This document shows, piece after piece, positions 22,404 to 33,213 of a stretch of 64,000 nucleotides of DNA. The DNA comes from Hedera helix. Taxonomy: Eukaryota; Streptophyta; Magnoliopsida; Apiales; Araliaceae. A program made the position numbers and the translations under genes. The stretch covers positions 46,368,202 through 46,432,201 of the forward strand of contig OX359264.1 of the NCBI GenBank assembly GCA_947179155.2, in the 5' to 3' direction. How positions within the stretch are numbered: position 1 is the stretch's first letter; every line of letters starts with the position of its first letter. The notes under the pieces are model-generated. The model was not told the origin of the DNA. It searched no databases and saw only the letters and a program-made list of their open reading frames with translations.

Positions 22404-25400
22404 ACCTCCCCTCCTTATGAAATTTCGTCCCCGAAATTGACGTACCTGACATATCGAAGAGGTAAGGATACTTAGATTTCATCTCAGATTCTAGCTCCCA
22501 GGTCATTTCCTCAGTATCTTGGTTCCTCCATAAAACCTTAACTTGAGGTATAACCTTTGAGCGTAGGATCTGCTCCTTCTTATCCAGGATCTTAACAGGT
22601 ACTTCCTCGTATGTTAAATCCTCTGCTATAACGTCTGGTTCTAACTCAATGACGTGGTTTGGGTCCTTCACATATTTACGTAACATAGATATGTGAAAAA
22701 CGTTATGGATGCGAGACATACTTGGTGGTAGGGCTAGTCTGTAGGCTACGATTCCTATTCGATCGAGGATTTCAAATGGGCCAATAAATCGAGGGTTGAA
22801 CTTTCCTCTCTTTCCGAATCTCGTAACCCCTTTCCATGGAGAAACACGTAAGAATACATGATCTCCGACGTTGAAACTTTCGTCTCTCCGATGAAGATCA
22901 ACATAACTCTTTTGTCATTCTTGTGCGGTCTGTATTCGTTGTCGGATCATTTGGATCTTTTCTGTTGTCAAGCGTACCAACTCGGGTCCCAACAATTTTG
23001 CTTCTCCTACCTCATTCCAACATACTGGAGAGCGGCACTTCCTTTCATACAAAGCCTCGAATGAAGCCATGCCTATGCTTGCTTGGTAACTGTTGTTGTA
23101 AGAAAATTCCACCAATGACAAGTACTTATCCCAACTTCCTTTGAAGTCTAATACACAAAGTCTCAAAAGATCTTCGAGGGTCTGGATCGTCCTTTCCGAT
23201 TGTCCGTCCGTTTGAGGATGGTATGCAGAACTAAAACGTAGTTCAGTGCCCATAGCTTTTTGTAGACTGATCCAAAAACGTGAAGTGAATCTAGGATCTC
23301 GATCAGATACTATGGAAACTGGCATGCCATGCAATCTCACGATCTCATTTATGTATATACCGGCAAGACGTTCAAGTGAAAAGTTTTCTCGTATACGCAA
23401 GAAATGAGCGGATTTGGTCAATCTATCTACGATGACCCAAATTGCATCTAAGCCTTGAGAAACTTTGGGAAGACTCGTCACAAAATCCATATTGATGTGT
23501 TCCCACTTCCATTCGGGAACCTCAAGTGGTTGTAATGGACCCTTAGGTACTTGATGCTCTGCCTTGACACGTTGACAAGTTAGGCACCTTGAGATAAATT
23601 CTGCAATCTCCCTTTTCATATTGTTCCACCAAAATGTATGTCGAAGATCTCGATACATCTTGGTACTCCCTGGGTGGATTGCAAACGACGTGTTGTGTGC
23701 CTCCATCATGATTTTATACTTCAATTCAGGATCGTTAGGAACACAGAGTCGAGAGTTAACTCGAAGTATTCCTTTCTCGTCGATTCTTGCCTCAGGAATA
23801 GCACCTTCTTCATCATATTCATCAACTCTGGATCAGTTGCTTGAGCAACTTTAATTTTATCGATTAAAGCTGGTTCTACTCGTACGTGCGCAATCTTTAA
23901 GTGGGTCATTGGTGTTTTTCGCTCTATCCCCATCTTTTGCAAGTCGTACAAAATACGCTTTTGTGTTGTCAGCAGTGCACTTGTACTCGCATAATATCTT
24001 CTGCTCAAAGCGTCAGCTACAACGTTCGCCTTTCCCGGGTGATACTGGATTGTGTGGTCATAATCCTTCAACAGCTCAAGCCAACGTCGTTGTCGCATGT
24101 TGAGTTCCTTCTGGGTGAAGAAATACTTGAGACTTTTATGATCCGTATAGATATCCACTTTTTCTCCGTACAAGTAGTGTCTCCAGATCTTCAACGCGAA
24201 AACGACTGCTGCCAACTCTAGATCATGAGTAGGATAATTTTTCTCATAATTTTTCTCACCTTTCCATGTTGCATAAGGACACAGCCTAGACCTTTGTCTG
24301 AAGTATCGCTAAATATGACGAATTCTCCTGATCCCGATGGTATGGTCAGAACAGGAGCTGAAACAAGTCTCCTCTTGAGTTCGTGAAAACCCTTCTCGCA
24401 TTCCTCGCTCGATATAAGTTTTGTACTAGAACAAATGATACCAATATCTAATAATTAAACTTTTAACTCTTGGCATTCTATGGGAGCCATTCGGTATGAG
24501 GCTTTGAAAATGGGCTTGGTACCGAGTTCAAGATCAATACAAAATTCAATTTCACGGTTTTGGGTAAGCTGGGAAGTTCCTCAGGAAAAATGTCAGAAAA
24601 CTCATTAACAATGAGAATATCATTCAAGTTTGACGTATTTTTGTTCAAATCAGTGACATGAGCTAAAAAGGCTTGACATCCGTTTTTCAATAAACGAATA
24701 GCTTTATGGCTAGAAATAACAGTTATATATTTCAATGGTTTAGTTGCTTGAACTTGCATGACAGGTTGATTAGGAATATGAAAACTAGTAATCTTATGAA
24801 AACAATCAATTTTTGCATGATGGGTAGTCAACCAATCAATTCCTAAAATCACATCAAATTCATGCATCTCCAAAGAAATAAGGTCAACAGGTAATGTGAG
24901 GTTGTTGATTTGAACTAGGCAAGATTTATAGATAGTAGATGTGATAGATATTTCTCCCAATGAGGTTTCAACTGATAAGTCAAAGTCAAAGTTTTCAGAA
25001 GTCAAATTTAAACGTTGAGCACACGTATGTGAGATAAAAGAATGGGTAGAGCAAGTATCTAACATGGCATAAACTTCACAAGAATTTATAAATAGCTTAC
25101 CGGTTATCACTTCATTCGATTCTTGACTGTTATCGTTAAATCGAATCCCGAGTACTTCATTCGGATCTTCACGTATTTCAACCATAGGAATACCACTAAA
25201 TAATTCTCTAACGAACTGTTTCTCGGATTCCTCAACTTCATCAGTAGTAACGTACCAATGATTTCTATAAGAATAGTATTTTCGATAGACTGCAGTTTCC
25301 ATGATAGCAACTAACTTAACCTGAATTCCTCTAAATTGTAATGCCCAAAAGTATAGAAACATCATTTTTAAATAATCTTGAAAATCATAGCTGGAACACC

Positions 25401-25744
25401 ATAAATCCCAAAGACTGATATGAAAAGTCCATATATTCTGATCCTTTGTTATCGAGCATAACCAAGTGATATGATCATTCCAATTAGTGAGCAGATTAAA
25501 GGCAATAATTTCTGCAAGTTCATTACATTCTATAATTGCTTCTAAGAAAGGATCTGGAACGACTACAATAGAGCTTTCTCCTTCATCCTTACTGGATAGA
25601 ACACGCATAAATTTTGCCTTAGGCAAAAGATTCAACTCTGAGTTTGTAGGAAGATTATTCGTCGTCTCTTGATTCGCAGGTACATTTGTTTCGGGCACTC
25701 CATTGTTAACTTCCTGATTTTCATACGCCATATTCAACTGTAGT
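22399..25744 (-). pseudogene. Defective pol of the inner chromovirus
   Basis: Reading from 25737 down: an unrecognised N-terminal part of about 190 residues, a protease-like segment (YAMLDTCSTHSFISHTCAQR, then FDVILGIDWL), and a linker ending at the start of RT near 24478. The RT palm is missing, and sequence jumps to EECEKGFHELKRRLVSAPVL and RNase H (VIFSDTSDKGLGCVLMQ; TDHKSLKYFF; ADALSR) at 24440-23980. Integrase follows at 23724-22915 (HPGSTKMYRDLRHTFWW, CLTCQRVKAEHQ, MDFVTSLP, SDRDPRFTSRFW). The chromodomain-like end (VKVLWRNQDTEEMTWELESE, 22719-22430) follows. The protease active site reads D-T-C instead of D-[ST]-G. The last ORF runs through the PPT and takes its stop from the first bases of the LTR (TTG TAA). 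Several frameshifts separate the pieces. Confidence 0.88.
22404..22416 (-). other. Polypurine tract of the inner element
   Basis: AAGGAGGGGAGGT on the minus strand, directly against the LTR start. It is almost the same tract as the outer element's (AAGGAGGGGAGAA), supporting close relationship of the two families. Confidence 0.85.
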
Positions 25745-25917
25745 CACAAAATAATTGTTAGTTCAAACAAACTGACTCATCTCTTCATGTTCCTACATTC
25801 AAATCGATTCATTAGATAACAAAATCTAATTTAGGTAGGACACACTAGTGATTGATTCTATTCGTCTCTCCCCTCCTAGTTCTAACCCCAGATCTCCATT
25901 AAAGATCATATCCCTAA

Positions 25918-25929
25918 GCTCTGATGCCA
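25918..25929 (-). other. Primer-binding site of the inner element
   Basis: TGGCATCAGAGC on the minus strand, two bases after the 5' LTR end. It matches the plant tRNA-iMet site TGGTATCAGAGC with one mismatch. Confidence 0.85.
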
Positions 25930-25931
25930 AC

Positions 25932-28900
25932 TGTGACGCCCCCAAATCTAGGCCCACACAACCCAAACTTGAGTTGTCAAAAGACTACAACAAAATTATT
26001 ACAAGGTAGAACAAAGTTCAACAATACAGTGTATAATAATACACAACTAAGTCTTCACAATTATTGTCACACTATATACAACATGTGAAGACTACAATAG
26101 GTATCACTCGGACCGTCACTCCATTCCCCTGCTAGACCCGGCTACTCTCTCATTTTCTGAAAACAATGGAACAAAAGAAAGGGTGAGCTCAAATAGCCCA
26201 GTAAAGAATATCATGACTAAGATAATGACAAGTAAATTATCATTAGCCTTCAACAGTTGAGTTCTTGATAGAATACAATAGACTACAAGGTTTGTATCAA
26301 AAATTGCAGTTAAATTCTTAAACAATGTTCAGATCAATAATAGCAGTGGAATGAGCAATCTATTAGAAGAATAATGCAGACTATAGTGTCCACTCGCTTC
26401 TCTTTTTAGTAAAAATATCATCAACTTTTATCATCTGAAATACCATTAGTCAAGATAATACAAATTCACAGTTCCTGATCATAATCATACAGATCAACAA
26501 TTCATCTTTGCACTACGGGCCAAAGACATTCAATATAACACCAACGGTCATGATTATACCAGATCCAGCCTTTGGTCATAATCATACCAAACAACAGTTC
26601 ATCTTTGCACTACGGGCCAAAGAGAACATTCACCACGTGCCATAAAAGACACCGAACAGATGTATCGCCTTTAACCTATTATATCGCCTTTAACCTATCA
26701 TCTGTTCAACAATTATATCGCATCTGTGCCCCCGGCCACAGATATTCACAACAACTTGATTATGAATGATTAGAATGATATAAATGATGAACAGAAGAAA
26801 CAGGATAAACGATAAGTATCAGAAGTTTACTTTGTACAGATTCAAATAATGTCCAAATTGTCAACATGATGTGGAGTGAAATTTAAAAATGATATTCAAG
26901 ATCCACAGTTCAGAATAATGGTTACAGTTCAATAGAAAGGTTCGCGTAAATAGGATGGTTCAATTGAAATGATGAAGTGTAACTAATATGGAACATATAA
27001 TATTTTCAGGAATTATAGAAGCAATAGTTCCATAATAAGTTTCGATTTAGGTGTATGAAAGAAAATAATATCCCTTACCGTAGCAAGTTTGATTAACAAA
27101 AAGTGAAGAAAATTAATATCCCTTACCATAATAAGTTTGAATAATGGAAGATGAAAAAGATGGTATCCCTTATGAGTATAAAGGAAAATAATATCACTTA
27201 CGAATATGAAAGAAAATGATATTATAAACGAATATGCAATAAAAGTGTCATGTGATAATTCGTGTAGACAAATTATTTCCACAAGAGACAAATAAGAAAT
27301 GAATACAAAGAGTAATTCACCAAACATGCGGTAATCCGCGTAGTCAGGTTATTCTCAGAGATTAATAAGGAATGAATACGAAAGGTTATTCACCAACAGG
27401 CGATAATCCGCACCGTAAGGTTATTCCCACAATTTAATAAAAATTGAATACGAAGAGTCATTCACCAAACAGGCGATAATCCGCACCGTAAGGTTTTTCT
27501 CAGAGATTAATAAGGAATGAATACGAAAGGTTATTCACCAACAGGCGGTAATTCGCGCCGTAAGGTTGTTCCCATAAATTAATACATGGAAATAAATGGC
27601 ACATCTTATGAGTAAGAAAGAAACGATATTATTTTCGAGAATCAAATAATGATAATCCTTTACCTTAGTAAGTTTAAATAATAGAAGATGAAAGAAGATG
27701 ATATTCCTTACCTTGATATTGTGAAACAAGTTTATAGCCGAACAAATCCTTCCTTGTTTGTAGCAGTAAAGAATCTGATTTTTGAGTCTTCTAGAGTTTT
27801 TAAAATCTCTTTATGTTTTTAAAATAATGTTACTCTCGGAAAGATAGACGGCATAGACTCAAGAATCACTCAATTCGGAGTTAATATGAATGAGTTATGA
27901 ATTTTCAAAACTAAGACTGAAAATAGTGACGAAAATCAGAATAGGTTACGGTTTTTAGTATTTTAAGGCATGAAGATGACTTCAGATGACTTTTCTTCCT
28001 TCTTCAAAGTTGTAGAGGATGAAAAACTGAAGAGACAGGCTTTTAATTCATTAAATTCTGACAAATAATGAATTTACTATGATTTTTCGAAAGAGTTACT
28101 GTACATAAGAAAATTCCACTCGGGAATTCAAAGAAGAATGCAAAAGATTTCAAAACTAGGAATGACTTAAGAACACTTAGAGAGAACTTACACAAAGAAG
28201 TATTTAGAGAGTGGAAGGAAATGTATGTAAGAATGTTATGAAAAATTTCTTAAGTTAAGTCATCTATTTATAGCCAAAAATCTTATCATAACCAAAATTT
28301 TCTAATTTAATCCAAACCATTCATTTCAAGATAATGTTTAATCCATACCATTCATTTCATCTTTTAAGATTTCTTTAATTTAAACCATTCATTTAAAGAG
28401 CATCTTTAAACTACACCATTCATTTCAAATTATATATTATCTTTAATCTATACCATTCATTTAAATATCATCTTTTAATCTATATCATCCATTTCAAATT
28501 CTATATTATCTTTAATCTATACCATTCATTTTACATCACCTAACTTTATATTATAAACAAATAACTTTATCAATTCAATTATTCAACAATAATTCACACT
28601 TATTCATTATTATGACTAATTGTTATAAATACAGTGTAGTTAGCTTTCTGAGTTAAATACCAAATCAATTAATAATGAAATACAACAGTTTAATCGACAT
28701 CATAATAGAGATAACAATAATGCAGAAAGTATGTAAAAGAAAGATTACGTTACTGTGTCATGACAATTATTGATTCAATAATGTGAATTACTGTGCATAT
28801 GCTACTGTGACAATTATCGATTTAATAACATGAATTATTGTGCATGTGACAATAAAGTCAAATATTGTACGATAACCACTTTATCAGTTTAATAATACGA

Positions 28901-29301
28901 AACACTGTGCAATGCCGTGTGCTACTGTGCAATACCGTGTGCTACTGTGCAATACCGTATGTTACTTGTAATACCGTATATTACTATTTTTTTACCACCG
29001 GATATTTTAACAATTAAAAGTAATAGTACCATTGACCATTTTAAAAATTGTTTATGTCATTTTCTATATCCGACAATTATTCTTTGTGGGGTCCACCAAT
29101 GATTAGTTCGTACGGCGCCGTCGTACGAATATTCCCCGACAGAACGAATATTCCCCGACCAAAAGAATATTGTCCGACATAATATAATTTACACATAACA
29201 TCCTTAACTTTTAACTTTATCAATTTAACCACTTACTGTATCATGAAAATATATATGAAGAAAAAATAAATTTTATATTTCATAAAATTCGGGGTCTTAC
29301 A
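25932..29301 (-). repeat. Inner element 5' LTR
   Basis: Near-identical copy of 19033-22403, with the same 73-bp and roughly 20-bp tandem arrays and the TATA box at 28265-28272. Confidence 0.95.
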
Positions 29302-29306
29302 TTAAA
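29302..29306. repeat. Target-site duplication of the inner element (right)
   Basis: TTAAA, duplicating 19028-19032. The uninterrupted outer 3' LTR has ggttaaagaaccc at this place with a single TTAAA, confirming the insertion point. Confidence 0.95.
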
Positions 29307-29333
29307 GAACCCGGATTTGGGGTCGTCACAGGT

Positions 29334-29345
29334 TGGTATCAGAGC
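29334..29345 (+). other. Primer-binding site of the outer element
   Basis: TGGTATCAGAGC, the standard plant tRNA-iMet site, three bases after the end of the 5' LTR (29330). Confidence 0.93.
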
Positions 29346-29573
29346 TGTAGGTTAGAAACGTTAGGATTTGCGAAACCTAAGTTATAACCTTAGTATTAAA
29401 CTCATATTGAGTGCGTTAGGAGATGAATCGGGGAGATTCATCATGTTGTGTATTTTTGGAGGTGGATTGAGAAAATCCATCGAGCCGAGATGTACATGAT
29501 AAAATATCATTTCATTTCATCAATGAATATATTTTATTGCTGTACTAACATGTGTTATTTATGTTATTGTAGG

Positions 29574-30328
29574 ATGACGGAGATAGGCCAGTCGAGTACT
29601 GCGGTAGATGAGGTGATCTATACGGATATCCATATGGATACCGCACGGCCACGGGTGGCTGCACCTGTCGAGGAGCCAGAGTCAGATCCCGAGGAGGGAG
29701 ATAGAGAGGACGCTGTCTGGGGCGGAGTTATGCGACAGTACAGTGAGGAGGAGGATGATACCGAGGATAAGGAGGATGAGGAGCCAACGGAGTATGTTGA
29801 TGGCATGGGCACTGTCGCCAGTGACATCATAGATACTCTCACTACGGCTAACGATGAGCTAGAGGAGAGAGTTCAACACCTAGAGGAGCAGAACCAGATC
29901 CACCAGCAGACAGAGGAGCAGTACCGAGATACAGCTTATATGTTCTCTGGCGAGAACATAGAGCTGAAGGCGAGGATGGCCGAGATGGAGGCCAGGTTGG
30001 TAGCCGTTGAGTTAAAGATTCAGCAGACAGAGGCAGAGAGGGAGGCCATGAGGGGCCAGATGCAGCAGGCAGTTGAGGATAGACTAGATATGGAGATTCA
30101 GCATGATGCAGCTCACGGACAGATGATGGAGTTGGAGGACGGGAGAAGAAGGTGAGGATAGATAGACTCAGTTACGTCTATCGCTCATCAGTGGGTAGAA
30201 TCCAGAGTAGGGTGCACTACTACCCTGCTGAGGAGGGTCAGACCTTGCACACCATTAGTAGGGGCGTGGTTAGGGCCATTGGAGATGAGGAGTACGACGA
30301 TGCGGTTCGTCGAGGGATGCACCGTTAG
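29574..30328 (+). pseudogene. Extra coiled-coil ORF upstream of gag
   Basis: The ATG at 29574 sits one base after a canonical 3' splice site (branch-point TACTAAC at 29543-29549, acceptor attgtag at 29572). The ORF runs to a TGA at 30153, about 193 residues. The N-terminal third is highly acidic (ESDPEEGDREDAVWGG, EEEDDTEDKEDEE); the middle is a long predicted coiled coil (DELEERVQHLEEQNQIHQQ, then ARMAEMEARLVAVELKIQQ). Shifting by one base in the G/A-rich run near 30137-30150 reopens a frame to a TAG at 30326 (YVYRSSVGRIQSRVHYYPAE ... GMHR), indicating a one-base deletion in a protein of about 251 residues. I know no family for it. It is not gag: there is no zinc knuckle or capsid motif, and gag starts 345 bp downstream. 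Confidence 0.75.
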
Positions 30329-30673
30329 TAGTATTTTCTTTATTTATGTTGTATGTACATAGATGCAGTAGAAACCCAACTTTTGTTTTGATAGAGGGTT
30401 AGTATGTTGTAAATCCCAACTCTATGAAGTTGTGGGATATGTTAGATCCCGTCTTTTGTTTTAACTATCGGGGTTAGCAGCGTTTATAGCAGTATGCTTA
30501 TGATGTAAAAGTGCTACGCACTGTGTTTTAGCATATGAATATAAATGCATTTTCGTTTATGTTTATATGTGTCGAGATGATTATTTGTGCTTTAGTTTAA
30601 AATACTTAAGCTACAAAACGAAAGTAAAAAGATTGAAATAACTTTAATTAATTAAATTTTCTTTATACAGAAA

Positions 30674-31717
30674 ATGCCGCCACAGAGAAGAAATCAACGA
30701 CTACCCCCACCACCACCCGAAGAGTCAGTGAACGCAGGAGGGGTACCACCAAACCCTGTCCAAGAGTTCGTAGAAATGCTAATGGGGGCATTTCGCGGAC
30801 GCAACGCAGAGGCTACTGGAGCAACAAACCATGTCGCTCCACTAGCAACCTTTAAAGACTTCAAACTGATAGGACCACCCGAGTTCAAAGGGACCACGGA
30901 TCCTATAGAAGCACAAACCTGGATAGAGGAGATGGAAAAAGTCTTCGAGGTCGCATGAGTAGCGGATGAGCAAATGACCTCATTTGCTACCTTCATGATG
31001 AAAGGGGAGGCCAGCCACTGGTGGAAGGCCAATAAGAGTAGAGCAGGGGCGGGAACAATCGCATGGGCGCGATTCAAGGAGGTATTCTTGGAAAACTACT
31101 TTCCAGAGAGTACACAGGCTAGGATGAAAATCAAATTCCTAGAGCTGAAGTAAGGTAACTTGTCCGTATCCGAATATGCCACCAAGTTCAATGAATTGGC
31201 GAGATTTGCTACACATCAGGTGGACACTGAGGCGAGACGCGCCAGACGATTTGAATAGGGGCTGAAACCGTGGGTTTACAGTCGGGTAGCTGTTCTCCAG
31301 ATCACAAACTTTGTAACATTGCTGGAGAAAACTATCATAGCTGAAGGAGGGAACGAAGCTTTGAACAAGCACAACCAAGAACGGAACAAGAAGAGAAACG
31401 ATGGGGGAAACCGAGAGGGTAGCAGCGGGGGCAGTAACTCGAACAAGTGCAAGTGGAATAACAATAGCAGTTCGGGGACACCCCAGGGAAGTGAATCCAA
31501 GAAAGCCAACAAATGCAGTCAATGCGGGAAGAATCACTCAGGGGAGTGCATGAGGGGAAAGAACGTCTGCTATAACTGTGGCCAAGAGGGGCACATCGCT
31601 CCTAATTGTCCCACACCGAAGAGGAAGGGTTGTTTCGCCTGCGGGGCCATGGACCATCAGTTTAAAGATTGTCCGAAGAAGAAGAACACCGGAGGGAGTT
31701 CGGGCTATAAGGGAAGC

Positions 31718-31751
<34 letters not shown>

Positions 31752-32062
31752 CCAAACTGACCATTGGAGGCCCGGTGCCACAGAATAAACCAACGGCACA
31801 GACTTTCAACATGACGGTGCAAGACGCCGTTGAATCAAAAGACGTGGTGTCAGGTATTATTCCGATCAATGATATAAATGCTTATGTATTATTTGATTCG
31901 GGTGCTACCTGTTCATTTGTGTCTGATGAATTTGCTAGACGGTTAGAATTGCTTAGAGAAAAACTAGAGAACCCAATGAACATAGAAGTGGCAAATAAAG
32001 AAGTGATTCCGGTAGAGTATGTACATAGAAATTGTTGTGCTGAAATCAGGGTCAGAAATTAA
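30674..32062 (+). pseudogene. gag and protease of the outer chromovirus (nonsense mutations)
   Basis: The ATG at 30674 follows a splice-acceptor-like tract (tttctttatacag/aaaATG). The gag capsid part contains FKLIGPPEFKGTTDPIEAQT, WIEEMEKVFEVA and GEASHWWKANK. The nucleocapsid has a CSQCGKNHSGEC motif and two zinc knuckles, CYNCGQEGHIAPNC and CFACGAMDHQFKDC (about 31513-31671). A poly-Asn AAC microsatellite (about 31718-31750) follows, then protease AYVLFDSGATCSFVSDEFAR with an intact DSG. Three in-frame stops interrupt gag at 30956, 31151 and 31256, each one transition from an Arg or Gln codon. The frame ends at 32060 by a one-base deletion; the protease continues in the next frame (FDVILGMDWL). 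Confidence 0.9.
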
Positions 32063-32064
32063 AT

Positions 32065-33213
32065 GTGAATCTAATTCCAATACGTCTGGGGGAATTTGAT
32101 GTAATACTTGGGATGGATTGGTTGTTTAACCACGGGGCGATAATTGATTGTCAGAAGAAGTGCATACACCTTAAGACACCAAATAAGTCTAAGGTCGTAT
32201 TTTATGGCAGCAAATCGTCAAGACAGTCTTCTTGTCTGACGATGATGCAAGCCAAGAAATTATTAAAGAAAGGTTGTGTAGGGTATTTGGCTCATGTGGT
32301 TGATACACAAGTAGTGAGTCCCGAGATGGAGCAAATACCAGTAGTTAGGGAGTTTATGGATGTTTTTCCAGATGTACTGTCAGGCTTACCGCCGGACAGA
32401 GAAATAGAATTTGCGATTGATTTAGTACCGGGGACAGCGCCAATATCAAAGGCACCATATAGAATGGCTCCGGTAGAAATGAAAGAGTTGATGGTGCAAT
32501 TGCAGGAGTTGTTGGATAATAAGTACATTCAGCCAAGTGTTTCTCCATGGGGAGCACCGGTGCTGTTTGTAAAGAAGAAGGATGGATCGACGAGATTGTG
32601 TATGGATTATAGGGAGCTGAATAAAGTAACAATTAAGAACAAGTACCCGTTACCACGAATTGACGATCTTTTCGATCAATTGAAAGGGGCGAAGTACTTT
32701 TCAAAGATTGACTTAAGGACTGGTTATCATCAGTTGAAAGTCAGGAAGGAGGATGTACCCAAGACGGCATTCAGAACTCGATATGGGCATTATGAGTTTC
32801 TGGTGATGTCGTTTGGACTGACGAATGCGCCAGCCGCATTCATGGACATGATGAACAGAATATTCAAGCAGTACTTGGATAAATTTGTTGTTGTGTTCAT
32901 TGACGATATTTTGGTTTATTCCAAAACGGAGGAGGAGCATGCTGAACACCTAAGATTGGTGTTGGAGATTTTACGGAAGGAGCAGTTGTATGCTAAGTTT
33001 TTGAAGTGTGAATTCTGGTTGGAGAGAGTTCAATTTTTAAGTCATGTCATTGACAATGAGGGAGTTTCAGTAGATCCAGCGAAGGTTGAAGCGGTGATGA
33101 ATTGGGAACAACCAAGGACGCCGACGGAGGTAAGAAGTTTCTTGGGGTTAGCGGGTTACTATCGGAGATTCATTCAAGATTTTTCAAAGATAGCAACACC
33201 ATTGACAAATTAA
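32065..33213 (+). pseudogene. Reverse transcriptase region of the outer chromovirus
   Basis: Continues protease (GEFDVILGMDWLFNHGAIID), then the typical RT entry PYRMAPVEMKELMVQLQELL and the RT fingers/palm: SPWGAPVLFVKKKDGSTRLC, FSKIDLRTGYHQLKV, FLVMSFGLTNAPAAFMD. The catalytic box is VVFIDDILVYSKTEEEH with both aspartates intact, then SFLGLAGYYRRFIQDFSKIA. A one-base deletion near 33208 ends this frame. The RT domain itself is open, so the element's RT failed through its flanks rather than its core. Confidence 0.92.

Larger units (their letters stand above)
19033..29301 (-). mobile_element. Inner, RT-deleted chromovirus nested in the outer 5' LTR
   Basis: A 10,269-bp element in minus orientation, flanked by TTAAA (19028-19032 and 29302-29306). 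The LTRs are 3,371 and 3,370 bp. Its internal region is only about 3.5 kb. It keeps a PBS (25918-25929, TGGCATCAGAGC on the minus strand, one mismatch from the usual tRNA-iMet site), a protease-like segment, RNase H, integrase and a chromodomain-like end, and the PPT at 22404-22416. It lacks recognisable gag, nucleocapsid and the RT catalytic core. By eye the LTRs differ at roughly 20-25 positions, so it is younger than the outer element, as nesting requires. Confidence 0.95.

Noticed and set aside
22858..24221. Plus-strand ORFs over the inner integrase and RNase H
   Set aside because: Antisense shadows of the pol segments.
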